The notes beneath the pieces were generated by a model. The model made no database searches. It had not been told where the DNA came from and saw only the letters and a list, made by a program, of their open reading frames with translations. Below, in pieces: positions 7,483 to 16,127 of a stretch of DNA of 64,000 nucleotides. The stretch spans positions 56,202-120,201 of the forward strand of contig DATFVC010000055.1 in assembly GCA_035260485.1 (NCBI GenBank), written 5' to 3'. This DNA is from VRUE01 sp035260485. Lineage in GTDB: Bacteria > Actinomycetota > Thermoleophilia > Solirubrobacterales > 70-9. The translations under genes were made by a program, and so were the position numbers. How positions within the stretch are numbered: position 1 is the first letter of the stretch; every line of letters starts with the position of its first letter.

Positions 7483-7592
7483 GAGGAGAGCCGGGGAGTC
7501 CCCCTCCGGGAACCCGCCGACGATCGCTGGGCGAGGGTTCTGGCGCTTTGCTGGCTCACAAGTTCCCGGAGGGGGACTCCCCGGCTCTCCTC
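7483..7592. repeat. Perfect 31-bp inverted repeat with 48-base loop
   Basis: Bases 7483-7513 are the exact reverse complement of 7562-7592. The arms are purine-rich on one strand, starting GAGGAGAGCCGGGGAG. The repeat starts two bases after the stop of the acyl-CoA dehydrogenase gene and ends about 70 bp before the next start. A perfect 31-bp arm with a long loop is more than a simple terminator needs; a small palindromic mobile element or a strong bidirectional terminator are both possible. Confidence 0.85.
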
Positions 7593-7660
7593 GCAAGCCG
7601 GATTGCAAGGTTCGGGCATCTTGCCTTGATGGCTAGCTGGCATCGCTAGCCTTCCCCGCC

Positions 7661-8854
7661 ATGCTCAAGACTCGCCTTGCCGCGGTGGCGTTGGCTGCTG
7701 CAGCGGCGGCGCTCGTTGTGCTGCTTTGCAGCGCTGCCGCGCCTGCCAAGGATCTCGAATCGGAACTGAACGCGAAGGAAGCGAAGCTCTCGAAGGTTCG
7801 CGACCGCAAGGGCGTCCTGACTACGACGATCTCGCATTACAAGGCGAAGATCGAAAGGCTGACCGGGGAGGTCGCGGCGCTGCGTTCGCGGCAGGCGGAA
7901 GTGAAGGTGCGCCTCGACGCGAAGCAGGCTGAGCTGGACGGCGCGATGGCCGAGCTGGATGTCGGCAAGAAGCACCTCGCGGTCGTCCGCGCCCACCTGA
8001 CGCGGGCGCTGGTGGCGCTGCGCGAGCGCCTCGTCGCGATCTATGAGACCGGCGCTCCGGACATCCTCAGCGTGCTGATTGAAGCCGGTGGTTACGACGA
8101 GCTGGTCAACCGCACCGAGTACCTCAACCGCATCCATGGGCTCGACGAAGCTGTCGTCACCCGGGTACGCGACCTGCGTGACCAGGTGAAGCGGACCGTT
8201 GCCCGCCTGCGCTCCGCCAAGAACCGGATCGAATCGGCCCGCGACGCGATCGCCGCCGAAGAGCAGACCCTCGCCAGCGCCCGCTCGGCTGTCCAGCAGC
8301 GCCAGTCGACCCTGGTCGAAGCCCGCCGCAGTCGCGAGGCCGCTCTCACCAGGATCACGAAGACCGAACAGGACCTGGACGGCGACGTGGCCTCGATCCA
8401 GGCCGAGCTCGCCGCGACCTTGGCCGGAACTGGGTCGGCTCCGCTGCCGGCCGGGCCGATCCAGGGCGGCAACGGCAGCGGCCTGATCTGGCCGGTCGAC
8501 GGTCCGGTCGTGTCTGGATTCGGCCCGCGCTTCGGCGGCAGTGAGTTCCACGAGGGAATCGACATCGCCGTCCCAAGCGGCACGCCGATTCGCGCCGCCG
8601 CGGCCGGAACGGTGATCTTCACCGAGCCCGAGGCAAGCAGCGGCGGCTATGGCAACTTCACCTGCATCGATCATGGCGGTGGGCTCTCGACTTGCTACGC
8701 CCACCAGGAATCATTTGCGGTGTCCGCTGGACAGCAGGTCTCGCAGGGTCAGGTGATCGGTTACAGCGACTGCACCGGGCACTGCTTTGGGCCGCACGTC
8801 CACTTCGAGGTCCGGATCAACGGCGCGCCGACCGATCCGATGGGTTACCTCTAG
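7661..8854 (+). CDS. EnvC/NlpD-like murein hydrolase activator (coiled coil plus M23 peptidase)
   Basis: A 397-residue protein: signal peptide (TRLAAVALAAAAAALVVLL, ending near APAKD), then a long coiled coil from about 30 to 240 rich in Lys, Glu, Leu and Arg, then an M23 (LytM) domain. The zinc-binding motifs are visible as FHEGIDIAVPSGTP (HxxxD) and GPHVHFEVR (HxH); a second FGPRFGG motif opens the domain. The zinc ligands look intact, so it could cut peptidoglycan itself, though proteins of this shape often activate amidases during cell division. It is a single gene between a long inverted repeat and the next operon. Confidence 0.88.
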   Translation: MLKTRLAAVALAAAAAALVVLLCSAAAPAKDLESELNAKEAKLSKVRDRKGVLTTTISHYKAKIERLTGEVAALRSRQAEVKVRLDAKQAELDGAMAELDVGKKHLAVVRAHLTRALVALRERLVAIYETGAPDILSVLIEAGGYDELVNRTEYLNRIHGLDEAVVTRVRDLRDQVKRTVARLRSAKNRIESARDAIAAEEQTLASARSAVQQRQSTLVEARRSREAALTRITKTEQDLDGDVASIQAELAATLAGTGSAPLPAGPIQGGNGSGLIWPVDGPVVSGFGPRFGGSEFHEGIDIAVPSGTPIRAAAAGTVIFTEPEASSGGYGNFTCIDHGGGLSTCYAHQESFAVSAGQQVSQGQVIGYSDCTGHCFGPHVHFEVRINGAPTDPMGYL

Positions 8855-8953
8855 GCACGGTTCTACTGAGAATCGCTCAAAAATTCAATTAGTGGGTATG
8901 TCCGGGCGGTTCGCTCCTGCGACCCTTTGGGTAGCAAGCAAGACGGAGGCGAG

Positions 8954-9673
8954 ATGGCCCGCCAGGCGCGCAATTACCTTGCAGGAGCGGTATCGGGCAC
9001 AGCCCTGATCGGTATGGCGATGGTGGCTTTCGTCATGCTCGTCTCGCTGCAGACCCTGCGGAGCTGGCCGCTCGCCGGAATCGGCGGCGGCGATTCCGGC
9101 AGCAGCAGCGTCGCTCTGGGGCGGGCGACGACGACCGGCGCCGCTGCGACCACCCCCGGCGGCAAAGTCGGCAACGCCCCCTCTGCGGCCGGTGGGCGCG
9201 GCTCGAGTGGCGGCATCCGAGCCAGCGGTGGCAGCGGCAGCGTTTCGGGTTCGCCTGGCGCCGGCTCGCCGGTCGCAAGCGCGCCGAACGCGAAGGTGCC
9301 CGGTTCCACGCCTACGTATCCCGCCGGGGGCGGCAACTCCAACTCGGCGTCTTCGGGATCCTCAGGCGCCGCCTCGAGCGGTGGCGGCTCGGGCAATGGC
9401 GCTAGCGGTTCGACCAAACCACCGGGGCAAGGCGGTGGCGCCGGAGCCCGGGGCTCCTCGCCCTCCGGAACCGTGACCAGCACCGTCAACAACACGGTTG
9501 GCGGCGTCGACAAAGCCACCGGCGGCACGCTGGGCGCTACCGGAGTCACGCACGTCACCGAAGAAGTCGTCGACGGGGTCGCCGGCCCCGAATCCCCCGT
9601 CGGCGAAACGGTCGACAAAACCGTCGAAAAAGTCAAAGAAACGGTCGGCGGCTTGCTCGGCGGGGGTCGCTAG
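8954..9673 (+). CDS. Membrane-anchored low-complexity Ser/Gly/Pro-rich protein
   Basis: I use the ATG at 8954, which has a GGAGGCG ribosome site, over an ATG nine codons earlier. The 239-residue product has a short basic start (MARQARNYLAG), one transmembrane segment at about 8-35 and a long extracytoplasmic tail of Ser, Gly, Ala, Pro and Thr without clear fold. The last 70 residues hold repeated VT/VD patterns (TVTSTVNNTVGGVDKATGG, then ETVDKTVEKVKETVGG) that could form short amphipathic helices. It is probably a wall-spanning or glycosylated protein; function unknown. The 99-bp upstream region is AT-rich for this genome and likely holds its promoter, but I could not fix the elements. Confidence 0.7.
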   Translation: MARQARNYLAGAVSGTALIGMAMVAFVMLVSLQTLRSWPLAGIGGGDSGSSSVALGRATTTGAAATTPGGKVGNAPSAAGGRGSSGGIRASGGSGSVSGSPGAGSPVASAPNAKVPGSTPTYPAGGGNSNSASSGSSGAASSGGGSGNGASGSTKPPGQGGGAGARGSSPSGTVTSTVNNTVGGVDKATGGTLGATGVTHVTEEVVDGVAGPESPVGETVDKTVEKVKETVGGLLGGGR

Positions 9674-9709
9674 CCGGGCTTCCCGACTTTCCCGTCACAA
9701 TGCCGTCCC

Positions 9710-11014
9710 ATGCCCGAGCGCGGACAGGCAGGCGCGGTCGCCGACCCGATCGCGGGTTCGCCGGTCTACCCGGCCGGCAGCCGCGTGAACGAGCGCGGAC
9801 ATCTCGAGATCGCCGGCTGTGACGTAGTCGAGCTCGCCGCCGAGCTCGGCACCCCCGCCTACATCTACGCCGAAGACGACATGCGGGGGCGGGGGCGGGC
9901 CTACCGCGAGGCATTCGAGCGGCGCAGCGACGACTTCGAGGTTCTCTTCGCCAGCAAGGCCCTCCCCTGCACCGCTGCCTACCGGCTCTTCGCCGAGGAG
10001 GGTCTCTCCGTCGACGTCGCCTCGGGCGGCGAGCTGCACATGGCGCTGCGCGCTGGCTTCGACCCGACCCGCATCCACATGCACGGCAACAACAAGAGCG
10101 ACGAGGAGATCCTCTTCGCGGCGCGAGCCGGGGTCGGCCACCTGATCCTCGACTCCTTCGACGAGATCGAGCGCTGCGAGCGGCTGCTCGAGGAATCCCA
10201 GGACGTGCTGATCCGGGTGACGCCGGGGATCAAGCCCTCGACTCACGACTACATCCAGACCGGACAGCTCGACTCGAAGTTCGGCTTTGGCCTCGAGGAC
10301 GGGCTGGCGGGGCGGGCGATCGAGCGGGTGCTCGGCTCCGACGTGCTGAACCTGGTTGGGCTGCACGCTCACATCGGCTCCCAGATCTTCGAGCTGGAGC
10401 CCTACAGGCTGGCGATCCGGGCGATCGGCGAGCTGGCTGGCGATTGGTGTCGCCTTGTCAACGTCGGCGGTGGGCTTGGGATCGCCTACACGGCCGATGA
10501 CCTGCCTCCCTCGATCGACTCCTATGTCGAGGTGAAGGCGCGCGGCGTCGCCGAGGTGTTCGGGGAGGGCGTGCGGATCCTGGTCGAGCCGGGCCGCTCG
10601 CTGGTCGGCAACGCCGGCGTCACCGCATACCGAGTCGGCACCGTCAAGGAGATCCCCGGCGTTCGCACCTACGTCGCCGTCGACGGTGGCATGTCGGACA
10701 ACATGAGGCCAATGCTCTACGGGTCCCGCTACGAGGCGCTGATCGCCGACCGCGCCGGCGCTCCGCTCGATACGGCGGCGACGATCGCCGGCATGCACTG
10801 TGAGTCCGGCGACGTGCTCGTCCGCGACGCGATGCTGGCCGCGCCGGCGGTAGGTGACGTCCTCGTCACGCCGGCAACCGGCGCCTACGGCCACGCGATG
10901 GCGAGCAACTACAACGGCGTGACCCGCCCGCCAGTGGTCTTCTGCCGCGACGGCGAGGCGCGGGTCGTCGTGCGGCGTGAGTCCTACGAGGACCTGACCT
11001 CACGCGATGTCTAG
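9710..11014 (+). CDS. lysA: Diaminopimelate decarboxylase
   Basis: A 434-residue PLP enzyme catalysing the last step of lysine synthesis, meso-diaminopimelate to lysine. The N-terminal alanine-racemase-type barrel carries the PLP lysine at about 83 in FASKALPC, followed by SVDVASGGELHMALRAGF and the HMHGNNKS loop. The later HIGSQIFELEPY and GGGLGIAY motifs fit the family, and the C-terminal CESGD motif contributes the active-site cysteine from the partner subunit. It heads the lysA-hom-thrC-thrB operon; its last 8 bp overlap the start of hom. Confidence 0.95.
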   Translation: MPERGQAGAVADPIAGSPVYPAGSRVNERGHLEIAGCDVVELAAELGTPAYIYAEDDMRGRGRAYREAFERRSDDFEVLFASKALPCTAAYRLFAEEGLSVDVASGGELHMALRAGFDPTRIHMHGNNKSDEEILFAARAGVGHLILDSFDEIERCERLLEESQDVLIRVTPGIKPSTHDYIQTGQLDSKFGFGLEDGLAGRAIERVLGSDVLNLVGLHAHIGSQIFELEPYRLAIRAIGELAGDWCRLVNVGGGLGIAYTADDLPPSIDSYVEVKARGVAEVFGEGVRILVEPGRSLVGNAGVTAYRVGTVKEIPGVRTYVAVDGGMSDNMRPMLYGSRYEALIADRAGAPLDTAATIAGMHCESGDVLVRDAMLAAPAVGDVLVTPATGAYGHAMASNYNGVTRPPVVFCRDGEARVVVRRESYEDLTSRDV

Positions 11015-12230
11015 TCCGGTCCGCATTGGGCTGCTCGGGCGCGGCACGGTCGGCGGCGCCTTCGCCAGGCTGCTCGCCGAGCGAGCCGACGCGGTCGAGG
11101 CGGCGACCGGACGACGGCCGGAGCTGGCGGGCACGCTGTCGCGCAGCGAGGGCGACTTCGGCAAGATCCTCGAGCGCGCCGACCTGATCGTCGAGCTGAT
11201 CGGCGGCACCGACCCGGCGCGCGGCTACGTGCTCGACGCGCTGCGCGCGGGGCGGCCGGTCGTCACCGCCAACAAGCAGCTGCTCGCCCGGCATGGAGAA
11301 GAGCTATTCGGCGTCGCCCGCGAGGCGGGGGTGCAGCTTCGCTTCGAGGCCGCTGTGGCCGGGGTGATTCCGATCGTGCGCACGATCCAGGAGAGCTTCG
11401 GCGTCACTGAGATCGACAAGGTGTTCGGGATCGTCAATGGGACGACCAACTTCATCCTCAGTGAGATGGCCGCCACCGGCGCCGCCTACGACAAGGTTCT
11501 CGCGCGGGCGCAGGAGCTGGGCTACGCCGAGGCAGACCCAACCGAGGACGTCAACGGCGCCGATGCGGCGGCGAAGATGGCGATCCTCGCTCGCCTCGCC
11601 TTCCACACGGCCGTCACTCTCGACCAGGTCGCCTACGAGGGGATCGAGCAGGTCAAGCCCGACGACCTCGCCTATGCCAAGGAGCTCGACCTCTCGCTGA
11701 AGCTGCTCGGCGTCGCCGAGCGGCGCGACGGCGGGATCAGCGTCCGCGTCTTCCCCTGCTTCCTCTACAGCGGCCACCCGCTGGCGCCGATCGGTGGGCC
11801 GTTCAACGCGGTGATGGTCGAGGCGCCAGCGATCACCGAGGTGACGATGTCGGGGCCTGGCGCCGGTGGCGTTGAGACCGCCTCGGCGGTGCTCGGCGAC
11901 GTCGTCTCGATCCTCTCCGGCGACGCCCCAGTCCACGAGGCGCGCGAGGAGCTGCCGCTGGTCGCCGACGTCACTTCGTCCTTCTATCTTCACCTGGAGG
12001 TTGCCGACGAGCCCGGCGTGCTGGCGCGGATCGCCCAGGTGCTGGGCGAGAACGAGATCTCGGTGAAGAGCGTCGTGCAGCGCGGCATCGGCGACGACGC
12101 GCGCCTGGTGATGGTCGTCCACGAGTGCTTGGAGTCGCGCTTCGCAGCGGCGGTCGACGAGATCGGTGGGCTCGACGAGGTGCGTTCAAAGCCACGGTTC
12201 ATCCGGGTTATCGAGGAGGAGTTCGTTTGA
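11007..12230 (+). CDS. hom: Homoserine dehydrogenase
   Basis: A 407-residue enzyme reducing aspartate semialdehyde to homoserine. It shows the nucleotide-binding start IGLLGRGTVGGAFARLL, the PVVTANKQLLA motif and the catalytic segment IVNGTTNFILSEMAATGAAY followed by GYAEADPTEDVNGADAA. The C-terminal 80 residues form an ACT domain (SSFYLHLEVADEPGVLARIA), the site where threonine inhibits most members. The start overlaps lysA by 8 bp and the stop overlaps the TTG start of thrC, so the operon is translationally coupled. Confidence 0.95.
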   Translation: MSSPVRIGLLGRGTVGGAFARLLAERADAVEAATGRRPELAGTLSRSEGDFGKILERADLIVELIGGTDPARGYVLDALRAGRPVVTANKQLLARHGEELFGVAREAGVQLRFEAAVAGVIPIVRTIQESFGVTEIDKVFGIVNGTTNFILSEMAATGAAYDKVLARAQELGYAEADPTEDVNGADAAAKMAILARLAFHTAVTLDQVAYEGIEQVKPDDLAYAKELDLSLKLLGVAERRDGGISVRVFPCFLYSGHPLAPIGGPFNAVMVEAPAITEVTMSGPGAGGVETASAVLGDVVSILSGDAPVHEAREELPLVADVTSSFYLHLEVADEPGVLARIAQVLGENEISVKSVVQRGIGDDARLVMVVHECLESRFAAAVDEIGGLDEVRSKPRFIRVIEEEFV

Positions 12231-13264
12231 CCCCCGTCCCCCTGATCGAGAGATACAGGGATCGGTTGCCGCTTGAGGATGGAGACCCGGTCGTTTCGCT
12301 CAACGAGGGATCAACTCCCCTGATCGAGGCGCCGCGGCTTTCGGATCGTCTTGAGGTTCGGGCTTATCTGAAGTTCGAGGGGGCGAACCCGACTGGGTCC
12401 TTCAAGGACCGGGGGATGACGGTGGCGGTGTCCCGGGCCAAGGGGCGGGGGGCGGAGGCTGTTATCTGCGCTTCTACTGGGAATACGGCGGCCAGCGCCG
12501 CCGCCTATGCTGCGCGCGCCGGTATGCGCGGGGCGGTGATCGTTCCCGAGGGCAAGATCGCGATCGGCAAGCTGGCCCAGGCGTTGATGCACGGGGCCCG
12601 GGTGATCGCCCTGCAGGGGAACTTCGACGAGGCGCTGCGGATCGTGCGCGAGCTGGCCGACAAGCACCCGATCGAGCTCGTCAACTCGGTCAACCCCTTC
12701 CGGATCGAGGGGCAGAAGACGGCGGCGTTCGAGGTGGTCGAAGAGCTCGGCGAAGCGCCCGGGGCGCTGGCGATTCCGGTCGGCAACGCCGGCAACGTGA
12801 CCGCCTACTGGCGTGGTTTCGAAGAGCTTGGCGCCACCCCCGTCGTCTACGGCTTCCAGGCGGAGGGCGCCGCGCCGCTCGTCCACGGCGCTCCGGTCGC
12901 CGACCCCGAGACGGTCGCTTCGGCGATCAGGATCGGCAACCCGGCGCGCTGGGAGGAGGCGATGGCCGCCTTCACTTCCTCGCGAGGCCGGGTGGCGGCA
13001 GTCTCCGACGAGCAGATCCTCGACGCCTACCACTGGCTGGCCGCCAGCGAGGGAGTCTTCTGCGAGCCGGCCTCGGCGGCCTCGGTTGCCGGCCTGTTAG
13101 CCCATGGCCTGCCGGTAGCCGAGGACGCGGCACGCCCCGAGTCGGTCGTCTGCGTCCTAACCGGCCACGGCCTCAAGGACCCCGACACGGCCCTCTCCAA
13201 AGCCCCCCCCGTGATCAACTGCGAGAACGACCTCAGCGCTGTGGAGCGGGCGGTGTTCGATTGA
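12227..13264 (+). CDS. thrC: Threonine synthase
   Basis: I place the start at the TTG at 12227, in a TTGA overlap with hom; a longer in-frame reading would run through the end of hom. The 345-residue product converts O-phosphohomoserine to threonine. The PLP lysine lies at about 60 in NPTGSFKDRGMT. The ASTGNTAASAAAYAA motif, the GNAGNVTAYWRG phosphate loop and the CVLTGHGLKDP C-terminal motif are all present. The gene ends in a TTGA overlap with thrB. Length and motifs match the short actinobacterial type. Confidence 0.95.
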   Translation: MTPVPLIERYRDRLPLEDGDPVVSLNEGSTPLIEAPRLSDRLEVRAYLKFEGANPTGSFKDRGMTVAVSRAKGRGAEAVICASTGNTAASAAAYAARAGMRGAVIVPEGKIAIGKLAQALMHGARVIALQGNFDEALRIVRELADKHPIELVNSVNPFRIEGQKTAAFEVVEELGEAPGALAIPVGNAGNVTAYWRGFEELGATPVVYGFQAEGAAPLVHGAPVADPETVASAIRIGNPARWEEAMAAFTSSRGRVAAVSDEQILDAYHWLAASEGVFCEPASAASVAGLLAHGLPVAEDAARPESVVCVLTGHGLKDPDTALSKAPPVINCENDLSAVERAVFD

Positions 13265-14145
13265 CCGCCCGCCGCCGTGTCGTTCGCGTTCCAGCCTCCT
13301 CGGCCAATCTCGGGCCGGGCTACGACGTGATGGCGGCTGCGCTCGACCTGTTCCTCGAGCTGGAAGTGGAGGAGACGGGGGAGTTCTCGTTCGACCCGGC
13401 CGGTCTCGACGTGCCGACCGGGCGCGACAACCTGATCGTGCGCGCCTTCGAGAGCCTGCACTCGGCCGACGGGATCGCCTTCCGCATCAGGGAGTCGATT
13501 CCGCTCGGCCGCGGCCTCGGCTCCAGCGCGGCGGCGATCGTCGCCGGCCTGGTGGCCGCCGACCATCTCTATGAGCTGGCGCTCTCCGAGGAGGAGCTGC
13601 TGGCGCGCGGGGCGGAGATCGAGGGCCATCCCGACAACGTCGCTGCGGCGATCTTCGGCGGCTTCGTCATCTGCGACCCGGCCGGGGACGGGCCGCCGGA
13701 TGCATCGCGGTTCCCGCCGCCTGACGGGCTCGAGGGGATCCTCGTCATCCCCAACGAGGAGGAGGTCGCTACCGAGCGGGCGCGCGAGGCAATCCCGAAC
13801 GAGATCCCGCTCGGCGACGCGCTTGGCAACATCTTCTCCGCTGCCCGGCTGACGCTCGGCCTCTACCGGGGGGACCTGAGCCTGATCGCCGCCAGCCTCA
13901 AGGACAACATCCATCAAGGCCGCCGCCGCGACCTCTACCCCCGTTCGATGGAGCTGGTCGAAGGCGCGCGCGACCTCGGCGCGCTTGGCGCGACGATCTC
14001 AGGCGCCGGTCCCACTGTCCTTGTCTGGACCACCTGGCAGGACGCCGGCAAGGTGGTCGAGGAGCTGGAGAGCCGCTGTCAAGGCTGGGCGGAAATCCGC
14101 CGCATCCCCTTCACCCCGCACGGCGCCGACGTGCCCGAGCTCTGA
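13261..14145 (+). CDS. thrB: Homoserine kinase
   Basis: A 294-residue GHMP-family kinase that phosphorylates homoserine for threonine synthase. Motif 1 appears as VPASSANLGPGYDVMAAAL, the ATP loop as PLGRGLGSSAAAIVAGL, and motif 3 as GATISGAGPTVLVW. It starts at a TTG overlapping thrC. Having lysA, hom, thrC and thrB in one run without aspartate kinase means the first steps of the aspartate pathway are encoded outside this window. Confidence 0.95.
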   Translation: MTARRRVVRVPASSANLGPGYDVMAAALDLFLELEVEETGEFSFDPAGLDVPTGRDNLIVRAFESLHSADGIAFRIRESIPLGRGLGSSAAAIVAGLVAADHLYELALSEEELLARGAEIEGHPDNVAAAIFGGFVICDPAGDGPPDASRFPPPDGLEGILVIPNEEEVATERAREAIPNEIPLGDALGNIFSAARLTLGLYRGDLSLIAASLKDNIHQGRRRDLYPRSMELVEGARDLGALGATISGAGPTVLVWTTWQDAGKVVEELESRCQGWAEIRRIPFTPHGADVPEL

Positions 14146-14150
14146 TTTAG

Positions 14151-14516
14151 ATGATCCGGATCGGCCTGATCGAGCTGGCGCTCGGCGGCCTGCTCGGCTG
14201 GGCGATGGTCATCCGCGAGGAGAAGCGCGAGTGGCTGAACCGGATCGGCATCGTCGCCCCGCAGCGGATCCGCCAGGTCCACCTCGACTACGTGATGATG
14301 GGCCTGATCCTGATCGCCGTCGGTCTTGCCGTCCCGGACCTGCCGCGGCTCATCTCCGTTGCCCTTGTCTTCGGCACGCTGGTCAACCCCTTCCTCTTCG
14401 TCCCCCTTGCCTTCGACCCGGAGATCGAGAAGCGGCTCTGGTACCGCTTGCTGGCGGTCGTCTCCTTCCTCGGAGTAAGCGGCGGCCTGGTCGCCGCCGC
14501 CGTTGTCGGTCCCTGA
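14151..14516 (+). CDS. Small membrane protein downstream of thrB
   Basis: A 121-residue protein starting 5 bp after thrB, so probably in the same transcript. Hydrophobic segments at about 5-20, 47-65, 70-90 and 98-120 suggest four membrane passes, with a basic loop (REEKREWLNRIGIVAPQRIR) after the first. I do not recognise the family. Position suggests coexpression with amino-acid synthesis, but an exporter role would be speculation. Confidence 0.65.
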   Translation: MIRIGLIELALGGLLGWAMVIREEKREWLNRIGIVAPQRIRQVHLDYVMMGLILIAVGLAVPDLPRLISVALVFGTLVNPFLFVPLAFDPEIEKRLWYRLLAVVSFLGVSGGLVAAAVVGP

Positions 14517-14555
14517 GTCTCGGCTCGTCGCCGCGTCCGCCACTAACATCGTTCT

Positions 14556-15587
14556 GTGGCGGGCAGGCTCAGATGGGTTCCGGCGTTGGCGCTGCTGGTT
14601 GTGCTCGTCGCCTCTCCGGCGATGGCGCAGGCCACGCTGACGTTCCTACGTGGTCCCCTTAAGCCAGTCGTCTGGGCCGCGAAAGACAACGGCTCGCACG
14701 CGCACAAGGTCGCGCCCGGGACGAATCCCCGAGTCTCGCCCGACGGCCAATCCGTCGCCTACAGCCCGGTCAAGGGCGGGATCTTCGGCTCCGAACTCGT
14801 GGTCGCGCCGGTCGATGGCAGCGCGCCGCCACGCCGGCTCCTCGGCAACGTACGGGAACCGTTCTACCTCGTCTGGTCGCCCGACTCGACCACGATCGCG
14901 GCGCTGCGCGGGCCCGAACTCGGCGCCCGCCAACTGGTGCTGATCGACGTCGCATCCGGCGCCGTGCGGACGGTCGCCAGAGGCTTCTTCGGTGGGTTCA
15001 GCTTCGAACCCGGCGGCGGTCAGCTCGTCTACGCAAGGGCAAGTAAGGAAAAGTTCCCGCCTCGCTCCGACATCTACCGAGTCGACGTGTCCGGCGGAAA
15101 CCTCACTCGCCTCACCCACGACCACCGCTCGCAGAACCCGCTTTGGGGCCCTGACAACGAGATCGTCTTCGTCAAGCAGCTCGGCGCAAAGCAGCGCCGC
15201 TACGGCCCCAAGAACGAGCTCTTCCTGATGAATTCTGATGGGAAGGGCGTGCGCCAGTTGACCCATACCAGGGTCGATCCTCTGCTTTTTGGACTGACGC
15301 CGACGCAGTGGTCGGCCAACGGCAGTCGCCTGCTTGCCGAGTTCAACGGCCAGGACACCAGCTACGCCGTCACGGTCAACCCCCGAACCGGCGCACAGCG
15401 GCCGGTGACCAAGGCGCGTGAGCAGGGCTTCGCGGCCACCGCGCTCTCAGCCGACGGCAAAAGCATCCTTGGCATGACCGGTGGCTTCGAACCGGGGCCG
15501 GGTCACAAGGTCCTCAGCATCCCCTACGGTGGTGGGCGCCCAAAGGTCTTGGCGAAGAACGCCTTCGAACCCGACTGGAGCCGTTGA
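14556..15587 (+). CDS. TolB-like WD40/PD40 beta-propeller protein, secreted
   Basis: A 343-residue protein with a signal peptide (LRWVPALALLVVLVASPAMA) and a propeller built from PD40/TolB-type blades: NPRVSPDGQSVAYSPVKGG, YLVWSPDSTTIAALRG, GGGQLVYARASKEKFPPRSD, NLTRLTHDHRSQNPLWGPD and TALSADGKSILGMTGG. The start is GTG at 14556; a CCGCCAC/GTGGCGG hairpin (14537-14562) encloses it. It is likely exported to the cell surface, where such propellers bind proteins or sugars; the partner is unknown. The stop overlaps the start of the cupin gene. Confidence 0.78.
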   Translation: MAGRLRWVPALALLVVLVASPAMAQATLTFLRGPLKPVVWAAKDNGSHAHKVAPGTNPRVSPDGQSVAYSPVKGGIFGSELVVAPVDGSAPPRRLLGNVREPFYLVWSPDSTTIAALRGPELGARQLVLIDVASGAVRTVARGFFGGFSFEPGGGQLVYARASKEKFPPRSDIYRVDVSGGNLTRLTHDHRSQNPLWGPDNEIVFVKQLGAKQRRYGPKNELFLMNSDGKGVRQLTHTRVDPLLFGLTPTQWSANGSRLLAEFNGQDTSYAVTVNPRTGAQRPVTKAREQGFAATALSADGKSILGMTGGFEPGPGHKVLSIPYGGGRPKVLAKNAFEPDWSR

Positions 15588-15961
15588 TGGCAGACAGCTA
15601 CTCGATCAAGCACCGCGACGAGTTCGAGTCGATGGAGGGGTCGGGGGACTCGACCTGGAGGCTGGCGCGCAAGGCGCTCGGCACCTCGGCATTCGGCTTC
15701 AACCTGGTCGAGCTTGCGCCCGGTGGGGAGATCCCGGAGCACGACGAGGCGCAGAGTGGCCAGGTCGAGCTCTACGCGATCCTCGAAGGCGAGGCGGTGC
15801 TGCGCATCGAGGGCGAGGACCATCCGGCGCCCGCGGGCACCTTCGCCTCGATCGAGCCGCCTGCCAGCCGCACGATCCTCAACCGCTCCGACGCGCCTGT
15901 CACCGCCCTACTGATCGGCGTCCAGCCCGAGGGCGGCTACGAGCCGATGAGCTGGGCCTGA
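15587..15961 (+). CDS. Single-domain cupin protein
   Basis: I use the ATG at 15587, overlapping the upstream stop by one base. The 124-residue product is a small beta-barrel of the cupin_2 type: LVELAPGGEIPEHDEAQSGQ, ELYAILEGEAVLRIEGE, then FASIEPPASRTILNRS. The first cupin motif has only one histidine (EHDEAQ) where metal-binding cupins usually have two, so metal binding may be weak or different. It may bind a small ligand; substrate unknown. It is followed directly by a strong hairpin. Confidence 0.78.
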   Translation: MADSYSIKHRDEFESMEGSGDSTWRLARKALGTSAFGFNLVELAPGGEIPEHDEAQSGQVELYAILEGEAVLRIEGEDHPAPAGTFASIEPPASRTILNRSDAPVTALLIGVQPEGGYEPMSWA

Positions 15962-15964
15962 GCG

Positions 15965-16011
15965 ACGAAACTGCATTTACCCCCGCATAGGGCGGGTAAA
16001 TGCAGTTTCGT
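15965..16011 (+). terminator. Perfect 18-bp hairpin after the cupin gene
   Basis: ACGAAACTGCATTTACCC pairs exactly with GGGTAAATGCAGTTTCGT around an 11-base loop, CCGCATAGGGC. It starts 4 bp after the cupin stop. There is no T-tract, only TGGGGTGTTTG. The inner part (TTTACCC, CATA, GGGTAAA) recurs in other intergenic hairpins of the window. Confidence 0.7.
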
Positions 16012-16127
16012 GGGGTGTTTGACTCCCGAATCGATTAGTCAGCCGGGCGCCTCACCCCTATAATCCGGCAACTCGTTCAACCCGTCGCGCGCCCGCTCGG
16101 AGAAGGCGTGGAAACCGGGAGGTCAAC

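Noticed and set aside
8855..8953. Possible riboswitch upstream of the low-complexity membrane protein
   Set aside because: I compared it by eye with c-di-GMP and c-di-AMP motifs; the conserved segments are missing. Only an AT-rich promoter-like stretch remains.
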